64,000 bases of DNA from Bacteroidales bacterium. Lineage in GTDB: Bacteria > Bacteroidota > Bacteroidia > Bacteroidales > UBA932. The notes beneath the pieces are model-generated. The model saw only the letters and a list, made by a program, of their open reading frames with translations, had not been told where the DNA came from and made no database searches. Positions 18,342 through 27,239 of the stretch are shown here, one piece after another. Made by a program: the position numbers and the translations under genes. The stretch spans positions 219,785-283,784 of the forward strand of contig JAFRPW010000036.1 in the NCBI GenBank assembly GCA_017428945.1, read 5' to 3'. Within the stretch, counting starts at the first letter, position 1. Every line of letters starts with the position of its first letter.

Positions 18342-21119
18342 ATGGCAGAAGATTGGGAAGACATCGAAGGACAAGAAGAAGAACTGGGTGAAGAGCTTGG
18401 CGAAGACGCCGTTGCTTCGGGGAAATTTGAAAAGCTCCTGGGCAGCGACAGCACCCGCTTCAAGCTATCCGGCATGTTCAAGGACTGGTATCTGGACTAC
18501 GCGTCATACACCATCCTGGACAGGGCGGTACCCCACATTGTGGACGGGTTCAAACCCGTTCAGAGGCGCGTCCTGCACACCATGTCCCAGATGGACGACG
18601 GCCGCTACACCAAGGTGGCCAACATCGTGGGCCAGGCCATGCAGTACCACCCCCACGGCGACGCCTCCATCCTTGGAGCACTGGTTACTCTTGGACAGAA
18701 AGGTCTTCTCATAGACTGCCAGGGGAACTGGGGAAACATCCTCACCGGAGACTCCAACGCCGCTCCCCGATACATAGAGGCGCGTCTTTCCAAGTTTGCA
18801 AAGGAAGTGGTGTTCGACAAGAATGTCACACCCACCATGACTTCCTACGACGGCCGCAACCAGGAGCCCACGGAACTTCCTGTACGCTTTCCCCTTCTGC
18901 TTGCACAGGGCACGGAGGGCATCGCCGCCGGTCTGTCGTCAAAGATACTCCCCCACAACTTCAACGAGCTCATAGACGCTTCAATCGCCATCCTTAAGGG
19001 AGAGCCCTTCGACATCCTGCCGGACTTCCCCACCGGAGGCATCGCGGACTGCTCCAAGTACAACAAGGGAAAACGCGGCGGCATAGTGAAGGTCAGGGCA
19101 CGCATCAACAAGATAGACAAGTCCACCATCACCATAACGGAGATTCCCTACGGCAAAACCTCCCACGCCATCATAGACTCCATCATAAAGGCCAAGGACA
19201 AGAAGAAGATAAACATCAAGAAGATAGAGGACATGACCACGGACAAGGTGGAAATCGTCATCCATCTTCCCGCCGATGTTTCTCCGGACAAGACCATCGA
19301 CGCCCTCTACGCCTTCACGGACTGCGAGACCAAGATAAGCCCCAACGCCTGCGTAATCAGGGAAAACAAACCCGTCTTCCTTACGGTGGACGAGATCCTG
19401 GAGTACGATACCTTCCACACCAGGGACATCCTGAAGGCCCAGCTCCAGTACCGGATGGAACAGTTGGAAAACGACTGGCACTACTCCTCCCTGGAGCGCA
19501 TCTTCTTCGAGAACCGCATCTACAAAGTCTTGGAACAGAACCAGATGAGCTGGGAAGAGCAGCTTGAGGACATCATGTCCCAGATGCTCCAGTACCAGGA
19601 CCTCCTCAAGAGGCCCATCGTCATGGACGATATCCTCAAGCTGGTGGAAAAGCCGGTCCGCAAGATATCCAAGTTCGATACCAAGGCCCTGGACGAGAAG
19701 ATCTACGCCCTTGAAGACCAGATGAAGGAGGTCCAGGACAACATGGACAACATTACCCGCTTCACCATAGACTGGTTCAAGGGCCTCAAGAAGAAGTACG
19801 GGGCAGACTGGCCCAGGCTCACGGAGATATCGTCCCTGGAGAACATCACCGTCACCAAGGTGGTATCCAACAATGCCAAGCTGTACGCCAACCTGGCGGA
19901 GGGCTTCGTGGGGACAGGTCTCAAGAGGGACGACGGCGGAGAGTTCATCTCCGAATGCTCTGACCTCAGCGAGATCATCGTCATAGGCCGTGACGGAAAA
20001 TTCCGTGTCACCAAGGTATCGGAGAAGGCTTTCTTCGGGAAAGACCTCCTGTACGCCGGCGTTTTCAACAGGGCCGATGAACGCACCATCTACAACGTGA
20101 TTTATCGCGACGGCAAGGGCCCCAACCATTACGCCAAACGCTTCAATATCACGTCTGTAACCCGAGACAAGCCATACGACATCACCACCGGAGAGGAAGG
20201 CTCAAGGATACTTTGGTTCACCGTTAACCACAACGGAGAAGCAGAGACAGTACGCATAGGTCTCCGTCCAAGGAAGGGGCTCAAGAAGAGCCAGCTGGAG
20301 TGGGATTTCTCCAACCTTGCAATCAAGGGACGAGCCTCAAGGGGCAACCTTGTAACCAAGTACGCCATAGCCCGCATCACACTCAAGTCCAAGGGAATCA
20401 CCACCCTCCAGGGCAAGGACATCTGGTACGATCCGGACATCCAGCGCCTCAACGAGGACGGCCGCGGCGAACACCTTGGCAAGTTTGCCGGCGAGGACAA
20501 AGTGCTTGCCATTTTCTCCGACGGCACGTACTACACCACTTCATACGACCTGGTGAACAAGTATCAGGGAGACGTGATCCGCATAGAGAAACTGGATCCC
20601 GGCCGCGTTTATACCGTGCTCTACTGGGACAACGCCGCCAAGGCCTTCTACGTGAAGCGTTTCAGCTTTGTGGAGAGCAACAACAATCCAGTGCTGTTCA
20701 TCTCTGACGCCAAGGGATCAAAACTGGTGGACATATCTTCCGATCTGCATCCCCAGGTACTCCTTACCTATGGCAAGAAGTTCCAGCACAAGGAACCGGA
20801 TGTCATTGATGCGGAAGAATTCATCGCCAAGAAGGGACTCACCGCCAAGGGCAAGAAGTGCTCTTCCCTTGACCTCAAGAGCGTTGAGTTCACAGAACCC
20901 CTCCACAAACCGGAAGACGACATCGTCCCATCAGAAGAAGACATGCCCTCTGACGAGAACGTGGAAGACGAGCCCATCGAGATAGACCTTGACGCGCCTG
21001 GAGTCACTCCCGGTTCAAACGTCATTCCCGGCACCGACCATAACGTCATTCCCGGCTCTGACCGGGAATCCCCCGACGACGAACCCGCCACGGACTTCAC
21101 GGACTGGACGCTGTTCTAG
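18342..21119 (+). CDS. parC: DNA topoisomerase IV subunit A
   Basis: The product has 925 residues. The breakage-reunion domain starts near residue 40 (DWYLDYASYTILDRAVPHIV). The catalytic Tyr lies in NAAPRYIEARLSKFA, with AAPRY as in type IIA topoisomerases. The tower and coiled-coil region and a degenerate C-terminal beta-pinwheel follow. It relaxes and decatenates DNA with ParE, which is not in the window. The C-terminus is an acidic tail that includes the odd peptide NVIPGTDHNVIPGSDRES, encoded by a palindromic repeat at 21021-21073. Bacteroidetes ParC/GyrA naming is often mixed; the absent GyrA box supports ParC. Confidence 0.9.
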   Translation: MAEDWEDIEGQEEELGEELGEDAVASGKFEKLLGSDSTRFKLSGMFKDWYLDYASYTILDRAVPHIVDGFKPVQRRVLHTMSQMDDGRYTKVANIVGQAMQYHPHGDASILGALVTLGQKGLLIDCQGNWGNILTGDSNAAPRYIEARLSKFAKEVVFDKNVTPTMTSYDGRNQEPTELPVRFPLLLAQGTEGIAAGLSSKILPHNFNELIDASIAILKGEPFDILPDFPTGGIADCSKYNKGKRGGIVKVRARINKIDKSTITITEIPYGKTSHAIIDSIIKAKDKKKINIKKIEDMTTDKVEIVIHLPADVSPDKTIDALYAFTDCETKISPNACVIRENKPVFLTVDEILEYDTFHTRDILKAQLQYRMEQLENDWHYSSLERIFFENRIYKVLEQNQMSWEEQLEDIMSQMLQYQDLLKRPIVMDDILKLVEKPVRKISKFDTKALDEKIYALEDQMKEVQDNMDNITRFTIDWFKGLKKKYGADWPRLTEISSLENITVTKVVSNNAKLYANLAEGFVGTGLKRDDGGEFISECSDLSEIIVIGRDGKFRVTKVSEKAFFGKDLLYAGVFNRADERTIYNVIYRDGKGPNHYAKRFNITSVTRDKPYDITTGEEGSRILWFTVNHNGEAETVRIGLRPRKGLKKSQLEWDFSNLAIKGRASRGNLVTKYAIARITLKSKGITTLQGKDIWYDPDIQRLNEDGRGEHLGKFAGEDKVLAIFSDGTYYTTSYDLVNKYQGDVIRIEKLDPGRVYTVLYWDNAAKAFYVKRFSFVESNNNPVLFISDAKGSKLVDISSDLHPQVLLTYGKKFQHKEPDVIDAEEFIAKKGLTAKGKKCSSLDLKSVEFTEPLHKPEDDIVPSEEDMPSDENVEDEPIEIDLDAPGVTPGSNVIPGTDHNVIPGSDRESPDDEPATDFTDWTLF
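21021..21073 (+). repeat. GTCATnCCCG palindromic repeat (REP family C), in frame within parC
   Basis: Two adjacent GTCATTCCCGGC units are seen; the second forms a full palindrome, ATTCCCGG-ctctga-CCGGGAAT, at 21048-21069. The same family appears at 30491-30511, 41360-41380, 41397-41418 and 52530-52550. Translation gives NVIPGTDHNVIPGSDRES just before the ParC C-terminus. Confidence 0.8.
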
Positions 21120-21151
21120 GCCCTCCGCCCCGGTTCACCTGCCGCCTGACG

Positions 21152-21179
21152 TGGACCTGGTCCAATGGACTTGGTCCAA
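21152..21179 (+). repeat. 14-bp tandem repeat downstream of parC
   Basis: TGGACCTGGTCCAA is followed directly by TGGACTTGGTCCAA. Each unit contains a short palindrome (TGGACC/GGTCCA). It may be a regulator site or part of the parC terminator region. Function unknown. Confidence 0.5.
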
Positions 21180-21196
21180 CAAACAACACCGCAATA

Positions 21197-21292
21197 GCCA
21201 CCCGTTACGCAAAAATAGTCCAAAATGCGTAACGGGTGGCTCGCTTGAGCCACTTGACGCGCAAATAGGGGCCCAAACGCGTAACCCCTGGC
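21197..21292 (+). repeat. 96-bp REP family A element, copy 1
   Basis: Perfect arms GCCACCCGTTACGCA and TGCGTAACGGGTGGC form a 15-bp stem. A GCTTGAGCCACTTGACGCGC linker follows, then a second CGCGTAACCCCTGGC arm. A second 96-bp copy with the same layout lies at 23388-23483, directly after the RAYT gene. This matches the BIME-like pairs mobilised by REP-associated tyrosine transposases. Confidence 0.85.
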
Positions 21293-21315
21293 TTGAAGGT
21301 GTGGAAAAAATAGCG

Positions 21316-21323
21316 TACTTTTG
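21316..21323 (+). promoter_or_regulatory. -7 promoter box of the glycerate kinase gene
   Basis: TACTTTTG matches TAnnTTTG and ends 5 bases before the ATG. The transcript would start at or next to the start codon, predicting a leaderless mRNA. Confidence 0.6.
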
Positions 21324-21328
21324 TTGTT

Positions 21329-22360
21329 ATGAAAATCGTAGTGGCACCTGATTCTTTCAAGGAATGCCTGCCAGCCGGGCAGGTAGCCCAGGCCATATCC
21401 TGTGCCATACTTGAATTGTACCCGGACGCAGATGTAACCGCCATTCCTCTTGCCGATGGAGGTGAGGGAACGCTTGATGTGCTGGCAGGAGCCATTAAGG
21501 CTCACGTTAATACTGCAATTGTTCACGATCCGCTTGGGAGACAAGTCAGCGCCAGGTATGGCATTAAAGGAGAAACAGCATTCATAGAAGCGGCAGAGGC
21601 ATGTGGAATGCAGCTGCTGTCCAAAACGGAACGCAATCCCATATTGGCATCAAGCCGTGGAGCGGGTGAACTTATTATGGATGCTTATAGAGTGGGATGC
21701 CGGCATTTTATTATCGGACTTGGAGGAACGGCAACATGTGACGGCGGCAGTGGCATGATGTCGGTTCCCGGCATTCAGGAAGTTCTCGAAAAATGTGTTT
21801 TTGAAATCCTCTGTGACGTACAGGCTCCGTTCGTCGGACCAAAGGGCGCCGCAAGAGTCTTTGCTCCGCAGAAAGGAGCATCACCACAGCAGGTCGAGAT
21901 GCTGGAAGAACGCATGCTGGGAGTGGCCGCGCTCATTGAATCACAAACCGGCGTGAACGTTACGTCCTTGCCATGTGCCGGAGCGGCCGGCGGTATTGCC
22001 GGAGCTTTTATGGCTTATGCAAAAGCACAAGTTTCTTCCGGTGTAGAAAAAATAATGTCTCTTTGCGGTTTCCATGAAGCAATCCGGGATTCAGACCTCA
22101 TTATAACCGGGGAAGGAAGATCAGATGCCCAGACACTTATGGGGAAAGTACCTTTTGGCGTATTGAAACACTCTGACGGGATTCCTGTTGCACTGGTATC
22201 AGGCAGAATTGAAGACCATGAGGTTCTTAAAAGCGCAGGATTTAGTCAGTTGCTTGAAATTTCTCCCAGAAATCTACCCATTGAAAGTGCCCTTAACCCT
22301 GAAACTACTGTCCGGAACATTAACTCAAAAGTACGGAATTTAGTGGTGAACGACAAGTAG
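21329..22360 (+). CDS. Glycerate kinase (GlxK/GarK family)
   Basis: The product has 343 residues. It phosphorylates D-glycerate using ATP. The N-terminal motif MKIVVAPDSFKECLPAGQVA and ADGGEGTLDVL are hallmarks of the GlxK-type fold; later motifs are GLGGTATCDGGSGMM, CAGAAGGIAGAF and TGEGRSDAQTLMGK. It is slightly shorter than the usual ~375 residues. It is monocistronic, with a REP element upstream and a RAYT gene downstream. Confidence 0.92.
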   Translation: MKIVVAPDSFKECLPAGQVAQAISCAILELYPDADVTAIPLADGGEGTLDVLAGAIKAHVNTAIVHDPLGRQVSARYGIKGETAFIEAAEACGMQLLSKTERNPILASSRGAGELIMDAYRVGCRHFIIGLGGTATCDGGSGMMSVPGIQEVLEKCVFEILCDVQAPFVGPKGAARVFAPQKGASPQQVEMLEERMLGVAALIESQTGVNVTSLPCAGAAGGIAGAFMAYAKAQVSSGVEKIMSLCGFHEAIRDSDLIITGEGRSDAQTLMGKVPFGVLKHSDGIPVALVSGRIEDHEVLKSAGFSQLLEISPRNLPIESALNPETTVRNINSKVRNLVVNDK

Positions 22361-22448
22361 CACACAAAAATCTTCTGATACAACACTTCTTTTCAAACGA
22401 TCCTTGCTTTCTTTCCGCCAATTATTTATGTTTGGTGCAAAAAAGTGT

Positions 22449-23372
22449 ATGATCAGAAGAAGAAAAGATAGGGAGCAATGCTGCCAGTTAAAGAAGGGCT
22501 ATTATCATCTGGTTACTGACGGATGGAAAGATGGATTCTTGTTCCACACTAAATTACAGTACGCATATGGCATGATTGTAATGGGGCTGCTAACCCTGTT
22601 GTTTGACATAAAGATCTATGGCTTCACCTTGATGCCAAATCATGTTCATATAATCGTAAGCGGAACGGGAGGTGAGTGCCTTAAGGCGTTCGATTACCTC
22701 AGGCTTAAACTATCTGCCCGTCTTGTCAAAGACGGATATGCACCTGTTCCCGACGATTACTGGTTCAAATTAGTGCCCATTAACAGCCAGAACCAGATGA
22801 GAAGCCTGTTTTTATATGTCGACAGAAACCCATATGAGGATGGTATTTCAGTTCCTGGCGGCTATCCATGGGGCTCAGCCTATATCTGCTATTCATTCGT
22901 AACACAAATGATTACAGCACCTGCTGCCAACACTTTCTCTTTACGTGAACTGGAAAGAATCACAGGGACACGGAAAGCTATCCCGAGTCATTGGCAGTTT
23001 CATCCCGATTATGGCCTGCTGCCCATTTCATTTGTAGACACATCATTGTTCGAAAAGCTTTTCAACAGCCCCAAGGACTATCTTAGCAGGATTGTCAAGG
23101 ACTATGAATCCGCCGCAAAAGTGGCAAGCAGCATTGGAGAAACCATTGCATATTCGAAAGAAGAAATGGACGACATAGTAAAACGGATAGTTCAATTGTA
23201 TTTTTCCGGCAAAAGACTGTCCATGTTGACAAATGACGAAAAAGGAAAGATCGCCGTCATGCTCATGAAAGATTACAACATGTCCGATACCCAGATAGCC
23301 AGTGCCCTTATAATGTCAGAACACCTTGTCGCGCAGTTTCTCCGTGCCAAAGACTATGGCAAGAGGCGCTAG
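22449..23372 (+). CDS. REP-associated tyrosine transposase (RAYT 1), Y1/HUH family
   Basis: The product is about 307 residues. The start at 22449 is preferred because a promoter-like TATGTTTG lies at 22427-22434 with TTGC about 20 bases upstream; in-frame starts at 22404 and 22428 are possible. The HUH motif is MPNHVHIIVSG, and the catalytic Tyr is in SLFLYVDRNPYEDGISVPGG. A C-terminal extension has a helix-turn-helix-like segment (MLMKDYNMSDTQIASALIMS). RAYTs are single-copy domesticated IS200/IS605-like nucleases that process REP hairpins. A 96-bp REP copy lies 15 bases after its stop codon, supporting a cognate pair. Confidence 0.85.
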   Translation: MIRRRKDREQCCQLKKGYYHLVTDGWKDGFLFHTKLQYAYGMIVMGLLTLLFDIKIYGFTLMPNHVHIIVSGTGGECLKAFDYLRLKLSARLVKDGYAPVPDDYWFKLVPINSQNQMRSLFLYVDRNPYEDGISVPGGYPWGSAYICYSFVTQMITAPAANTFSLRELERITGTRKAIPSHWQFHPDYGLLPISFVDTSLFEKLFNSPKDYLSRIVKDYESAAKVASSIGETIAYSKEEMDDIVKRIVQLYFSGKRLSMLTNDEKGKIAVMLMKDYNMSDTQIASALIMSEHLVAQFLRAKDYGKRR

Positions 23373-23387
23373 TCCGCTTTAGACAAC

Positions 23388-23483
23388 GCCACCCATTACG
23401 CAAAATTGCTACAAAACGCGTAACGGGTGGCTCGCTTGCGCCACTTGACGCGCAAAAAGTGCCTAAAACGCGTAACGCCTGGC
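23388..23483 (+). repeat. 96-bp REP family A element, copy 2
   Basis: It has the same length and architecture as 21197-21292: GCCACCCATTACGCA, CGCGTAACGGGTGGC, GCTTGCGCCACTTGACGCGC and a final CGCGTAACGCCTGGC. Differences between copies fall mainly in loops. It lies between the RAYT 1 stop codon and the shikimate kinase promoter. Confidence 0.85.
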
Positions 23484-23525
23484 ACGCAGTAGATAAAACA
23501 GCCTTGAAATACGGCAGGTATTGCT

Positions 23526-23533
23526 TATATTTG
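23526..23533 (+). promoter_or_regulatory. -7 promoter box of the shikimate kinase gene
   Basis: TATATTTG ends 3 bases before the ATG at 23537. Transcription would start at or just inside the start codon, so a leaderless mRNA is predicted. Confidence 0.55.
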
Positions 23534-23536
23534 CAT

Positions 23537-24031
23537 ATGATTATTGCGTTAACAGGGTTCATGGGGGCCGGAAAGACCACGGTGGGGGGCATTGTGGCCG
23601 ATGCGCTGGGGTGTGCGTTCATGGATTTGGACGATATCATCGTCAAGAAGGCAGGAAAGAGCATTCCGGAAATATTTGCACAGGACGGGGAACCCGCATT
23701 CCGCACCATAGAGACCGATTGCCTGGCCAAGACCATTAAGAAGTATAGCGACAGCACCGCGGTGCTGGCCCTTGGCGGCGGCACGGTCACGTGCCCCGGG
23801 GCAGTGCAACTGCTTCAGAAAAACACGCTTTGCATCTGGCTCAAGGCACCTCTCCAGACCCTGGAGGAACGCGTGGCCTCAGCCGCAGGCCGGCCTCTTG
23901 CCGATGAGTCCTTCGCCCGGCGCTACGCTGAGCGCGAACCCCTCTACCAGGCCGCATCTCACATTATCCTTGACACAGACGGCCTCACTTCCGAAGAAAT
24001 TGCCGACGAAATCATTATAGACTGCCTCTAG
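23537..24031 (+). CDS. aroK: Shikimate kinase
   Basis: The product has about 164 residues. It phosphorylates shikimate to shikimate-3-phosphate in the aromatic amino-acid pathway. The start at 23537 gives MIIALTGFMGAGKTTVGGIV, with the P-loop GFMGAGKTT. Further landmarks are DLDDIIVKKAGKSIPEIFA (substrate-binding DxD) , FRTIETDCL and LALGGGTV. An upstream in-frame ATG at 23459 lies inside the REP element and is rejected. Confidence 0.95.
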   Translation: MIIALTGFMGAGKTTVGGIVADALGCAFMDLDDIIVKKAGKSIPEIFAQDGEPAFRTIETDCLAKTIKKYSDSTAVLALGGGTVTCPGAVQLLQKNTLCIWLKAPLQTLEERVASAAGRPLADESFARRYAEREPLYQAASHIILDTDGLTSEEIADEIIIDCL

Positions 24032-24068
24032 TTTTATCCAGCCTATTGTTATTTCATAAGGATTTTAT

Positions 24069-24076
24069 TATCTTTG
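24069..24076 (+). promoter_or_regulatory. -7 promoter box of recJ
   Basis: TATCTTTG ends 7 bases before the recJ ATG. A TTG-containing -33-like region is visible about 20 bases upstream. A leaderless or near-leaderless mRNA is predicted. Confidence 0.55.
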
Positions 24077-24083
24077 TGAGACT

Positions 24084-25820
24084 ATGGGCATTTCTGAAAA
24101 AAAGTGGACGGTTAAAGACAGCGCGGCACCGGAAACGGTGGCGCAGCTCTCCACCGAACTGGGCATAGACGGAGTCCTTGCGGAACTCCTTGTCCAGAGG
24201 GGCGTAACCACTTTTGAGGAGGCCCGTTCCTTCTTCCGCCCCCGCCTTGATGACCTTCACGATCCCTTCCTCATGACAGACATGGACAAGGCCGTGGAAA
24301 GGCTTCACAAGGCAATAACCCAGGGAGAAAAAATCCTGGTCTACGGAGACTACGACGTTGACGGCACCACCGCCGTGGCGCAGGTGTATTCGTTCATCAA
24401 GATGTTCTCCCAGAACGTATCGTTCTATATCCCGGACAGGTACGATGAAGGCTACGGCCTCTCCTACAAGGCCCTGGACTGGGCCGGGGACAACGGAGTG
24501 AACCTTGTCATCACCCTGGACTGCGGCATCAAAGCCATAGACAAAGTGGAATATGCCCGCACAAAGGACATAGAGGTCATTATCTGCGACCACCATCTTC
24601 CTGAAGAGGAACTCCCCGCCGCCGTGGCAATACTTGACCCCAAGCGGGAAGACTGCCACTATCCTTTCGACGACCTTTGCGGCTGTGGTGTAGGCTTCAA
24701 GTTTGTCCAGGGCTACGTGAAAAAGTACAATCTGGACCCCGCCCTCCTGGAACCGCTTCTGGACCTCCAGGTAGTCTCCATCGCATCGGATCTGGTGTCC
24801 ATGACCGGAGAGAACCGCATCCTTGCCCATTACGGCCTCAAGCGCCTCAACGAAAACCCCCGCCACGGCCTTCTGGCCATGATTAACCTCTCCAAGCTGG
24901 AGCCCGGGCACGTGACAATTGACGACATCGTCTTCAAGATAGGCCCCCGGATCAATGCCGCGGGACGCATGGAAAGCGGCCGCCTGGCAGTGGAACTCCT
25001 CACCGCCACGGACGACAAGACGGCAAACCGCATAGGCGAGGAAATAAACGAGAACAACAACGAGCGCAAGTCCATAGACCGGGAAATCACCCAGCAAGCG
25101 CTTGAGATGGTGGCAAACGGCACCGCCCTGGAGACGGAGAACGTCACCATCGTCTATAACCCCACCTGGAACAAGGGCGTCGTGGGAATCGTAGCCTCAC
25201 GCCTTGTAGAGGCCTATTACAAGCCCACCGTGGTTCTTACCAAGAGCAACGGCTTCATCACCGGCAGCGCCCGCAGCGTCTCCGGCTTCGACCTCTACTC
25301 CTCCATCGAGAGCTGTGCCGATATCCTTGAGAACTTCGGCGGCCACGTCTACGCCGCAGGCCTTACCATGAAGGAAGAGCACCTGGAAGAGTTCTGCCGC
25401 AGGATGAACAAGTTCGTGGAAGGCAACATCACACGCGAGGAACTCACTCCGGTAGTGGAGATTGACGCCTGCCTCAACTTCTCCCAGATTACGCCCAAGT
25501 TCGTGAGGCTCCTTAGGCAGTTCCAGCCCTTCGGCCCCGGCAACAACAATCCAGTTTTCCTCACCGAGGACGTATACGATGCAGGTAACGGCCGCAAGGT
25601 TGGCGCAGGCGGCGTACACCTCAAGCTGGACCTCATGCAGGAAAGCCAGCCGTACCGCCAGATTGCGGCAATCGGCTTCAACATGGCGGAGTACTACGAC
25701 CACATCAAGGCCGGCAACTCAATTGACATCTGCTATTCAATAGTGGAAAACTTCTACCGCGGCTCCTCCACCGTCCAGCTCCGCCTCAAGGACATCCGCG
25801 AAAGGGACGAGCTCATCTAA
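24084..25820 (+). CDS. recJ: Single-stranded-DNA-specific 5'-3' exonuclease RecJ
   Basis: The product has 578 residues, normal for RecJ. It acts in recombination and mismatch/base excision repair. DHH-family motifs: VYGDYDVDGTTAVA (motif I), VITLDCGIKA (II), CDHHLPEEELP (the DHH motif) and, in the DHHA1 half, GRINAAGRMESGRLA-like PRINAAGRMESG and FGGHVYAAGL. An OB-like C-terminal domain follows. It converges with birA; the last 4 bases overlap. Confidence 0.96.
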   Translation: MGISEKKWTVKDSAAPETVAQLSTELGIDGVLAELLVQRGVTTFEEARSFFRPRLDDLHDPFLMTDMDKAVERLHKAITQGEKILVYGDYDVDGTTAVAQVYSFIKMFSQNVSFYIPDRYDEGYGLSYKALDWAGDNGVNLVITLDCGIKAIDKVEYARTKDIEVIICDHHLPEEELPAAVAILDPKREDCHYPFDDLCGCGVGFKFVQGYVKKYNLDPALLEPLLDLQVVSIASDLVSMTGENRILAHYGLKRLNENPRHGLLAMINLSKLEPGHVTIDDIVFKIGPRINAAGRMESGRLAVELLTATDDKTANRIGEEINENNNERKSIDREITQQALEMVANGTALETENVTIVYNPTWNKGVVGIVASRLVEAYYKPTVVLTKSNGFITGSARSVSGFDLYSSIESCADILENFGGHVYAAGLTMKEEHLEEFCRRMNKFVEGNITREELTPVVEIDACLNFSQITPKFVRLLRQFQPFGPGNNNPVFLTEDVYDAGNGRKVGAGGVHLKLDLMQESQPYRQIAAIGFNMAEYYDHIKAGNSIDICYSIVENFYRGSSTVQLRLKDIRERDELI

Positions 25821-26524
25821 AGTATATACCCAACTTCCTTGAACCTGTACAGGCGCTCAGTGGCGCCGTCATGGATTATGAGCCGGCCGTCCTGGGATAC
25901 GCCGCAGATGGTGCCGGTAAATTCTTCATTACCCAGGAGATAATCCACGTATCGGGCCTGGACGCCTTTTTGGAAGAGGCGGGATGTATAGGCCCCAGAG
26001 AGGCTTGAAAGGCGCGGCTGCCAGGACTCAAAAACCGCCATGAATGCCTCCAGGCAGTCTTCCAGCAGGTATTCACGCCCAGTTACAAGGCTCAGCGACG
26101 TTGCGTTGGCAAGCTGCGGAAACTGAGTCTGGTTGATATTTATCCCTATGCCGATAACCGACGCCGCAACGCAGCCTCCGGACAGGGAGTTCTCCACCAG
26201 GATGCCGCATATTTTTTTGCGCCCGATGTAAATGTCGTTGGGCCATTTGATGCAGCAGGAAACGCCATGGCCTTCCAGAAACTCCGCCACGGCCACCGAC
26301 GCCAGATAGTTCAGAAGGTGCGCATCCCCCGCCGCCAGTCCCTCAGGCTTGAGGACGATGGAAAACGTCAGGTTCTTCCCCGGCTCTGTGAACCAGGTAT
26401 TGCCCCTCTGGCCGCGGCCGGCAGTCTGCTCGCGGGCGGCGATGACCGTTCCGGAAGGAATGTCCGGGAGCTGTCTCAGCGCCACATTATTGGTGGAATC
26501 CAGGCTGTTGAACCAGTTAATCAT
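25817..26524 (-). CDS. birA: Biotin--[acetyl-CoA-carboxylase] ligase
   Basis: The product has about 235 residues and is a catalytic-only BirA without the N-terminal repressor domain. It biotinylates the carboxylase carrier protein. Motifs: REQTAGRGQRGNTW (biotinyl-AMP loop GRGRxG-like), IKWPNDIYIGRKKICGILVE and IGIGININQ. The start at 26524 gives MINWFNSLDSTNNVAL and overlaps the 3' end of the MBL gene upstream by 8 bases, indicating translational coupling. A longer start at 26554 is less likely. Confidence 0.93.
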   Translation of the reverse strand: MINWFNSLDSTNNVALRQLPDIPSGTVIAAREQTAGRGQRGNTWFTEPGKNLTFSIVLKPEGLAAGDAHLLNYLASVAVAEFLEGHGVSCCIKWPNDIYIGRKKICGILVENSLSGGCVAASVIGIGININQTQFPQLANATSLSLVTGREYLLEDCLEAFMAVFESWQPRLSSLSGAYTSRLFQKGVQARYVDYLLGNEEFTGTICGVSQDGRLIIHDGATERLYRFKEVGYIL

Positions 26525-27185
26525 TGTCCGGGAGGGGCTCGTTGAAGGGTTCAAGGAAAGGGTTGGAGGCAGCCTCGCGGGCGATGGAGGTGGGCTGGCC
26601 GTGGCCGGGAATCACGTCGGTATCCCCAGGGAGCACCATCACGGTGCCAAGGACGGAGCGCATTATGGCATCGTAGTCCCCTCCCACAAGGTCCGTGCGG
26701 CCGATAGCTCCGGCAAAAAGGGTGTCCCCGCTTATGAGAAGGCTGTTTTCTTCGGAGTAAAAACATACGCAGCCGGGAGTATGGCCGGGGGTGCGGAGGA
26801 CCTTCCAGGTAACGCCGCCGCAGGTAACCTCATCGGGCAGTTCCTGCCAGGGAAAATCTACCCTGAGGCTCTTCAGGGAAGGGATTCCCGCAAAGATGGA
26901 GGCGCCGCGCTCGAGGATTTCCTTATCGGCCCCGTTCATGTATACCGGGACAGGGTACTTCTCCAGGAGGGCCTGTACGCCCCACACATGGTCGAAATGG
27001 CCGTGGGTGAGGAGAATGGCCTCCGGGGTAAGGGAATGCTCCCGGAGGAAGGCGGTGAGCTCCTCCACGTCCGTTGGGTGCGACATGCCGGGGTCGAAGA
27101 CGGCGCAGAGGGAACTGCCGCTGGCCCAACACACGATACAGTTGGTTCCAAGGGGGTTGAACTGGAATATTCTGGTCCTTAGCAT
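26517..27185 (-). CDS. MBL-fold metallohydrolase, glyoxalase II-like
   Basis: The product has 222 residues. The metal-binding motif LLTHGHFDHVWG (HxHxDH) is present, with downstream PGHTPGCVCFY, ISGDTLFAGAIGRTDL and VIPGHGQPTS ligands. This is the layout of the glyoxalase II/YcbL-like subgroup, which usually hydrolyses thioesters such as S-lactoylglutathione analogues; the true substrate is unknown. It is upstream of birA in the same unit. A TAAATTTG promoter box on the minus strand (27205-27212) precedes it. Confidence 0.9.
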   Translation of the reverse strand: MLRTRIFQFNPLGTNCIVCWASGSSLCAVFDPGMSHPTDVEELTAFLREHSLTPEAILLTHGHFDHVWGVQALLEKYPVPVYMNGADKEILERGASIFAGIPSLKSLRVDFPWQELPDEVTCGGVTWKVLRTPGHTPGCVCFYSEENSLLISGDTLFAGAIGRTDLVGGDYDAIMRSVLGTVMVLPGDTDVIPGHGQPTSIAREAASNPFLEPFNEPLPDND

Positions 27186-27224
27186 AATCGGTTTTTTGGC
27201 ATTGCAAATTTAATAAGTTTTCAC

Positions 27225-27232
27225 GAACTTTG
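27225..27232 (+). promoter_or_regulatory. -7-like box of the first deoxynucleoside kinase gene
   Basis: GAACTTTG is a weaker match to TAnnTTTG and ends 7 bases before the ATG at 27240. It is divergent from the MBL promoter at 27205-27212. Confidence 0.4.
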
Positions 27233-27239
27233 TAGAGTT

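Noticed and set aside
18981-20129. 382-residue minus-strand ORF within parC
   Set aside because: Antisense shadow produced by GC-rich codons; no recognisable domain.
23459-23536. N-terminal extension of shikimate kinase
   Set aside because: The extension translates the 96-bp REP element and precedes the promoter box; the P-loop spacing fits the start at 23537.
24054-25097. 347-residue minus-strand ORF across recJ
   Set aside because: Shadow of recJ, whose DHH motifs are intact on the plus strand.
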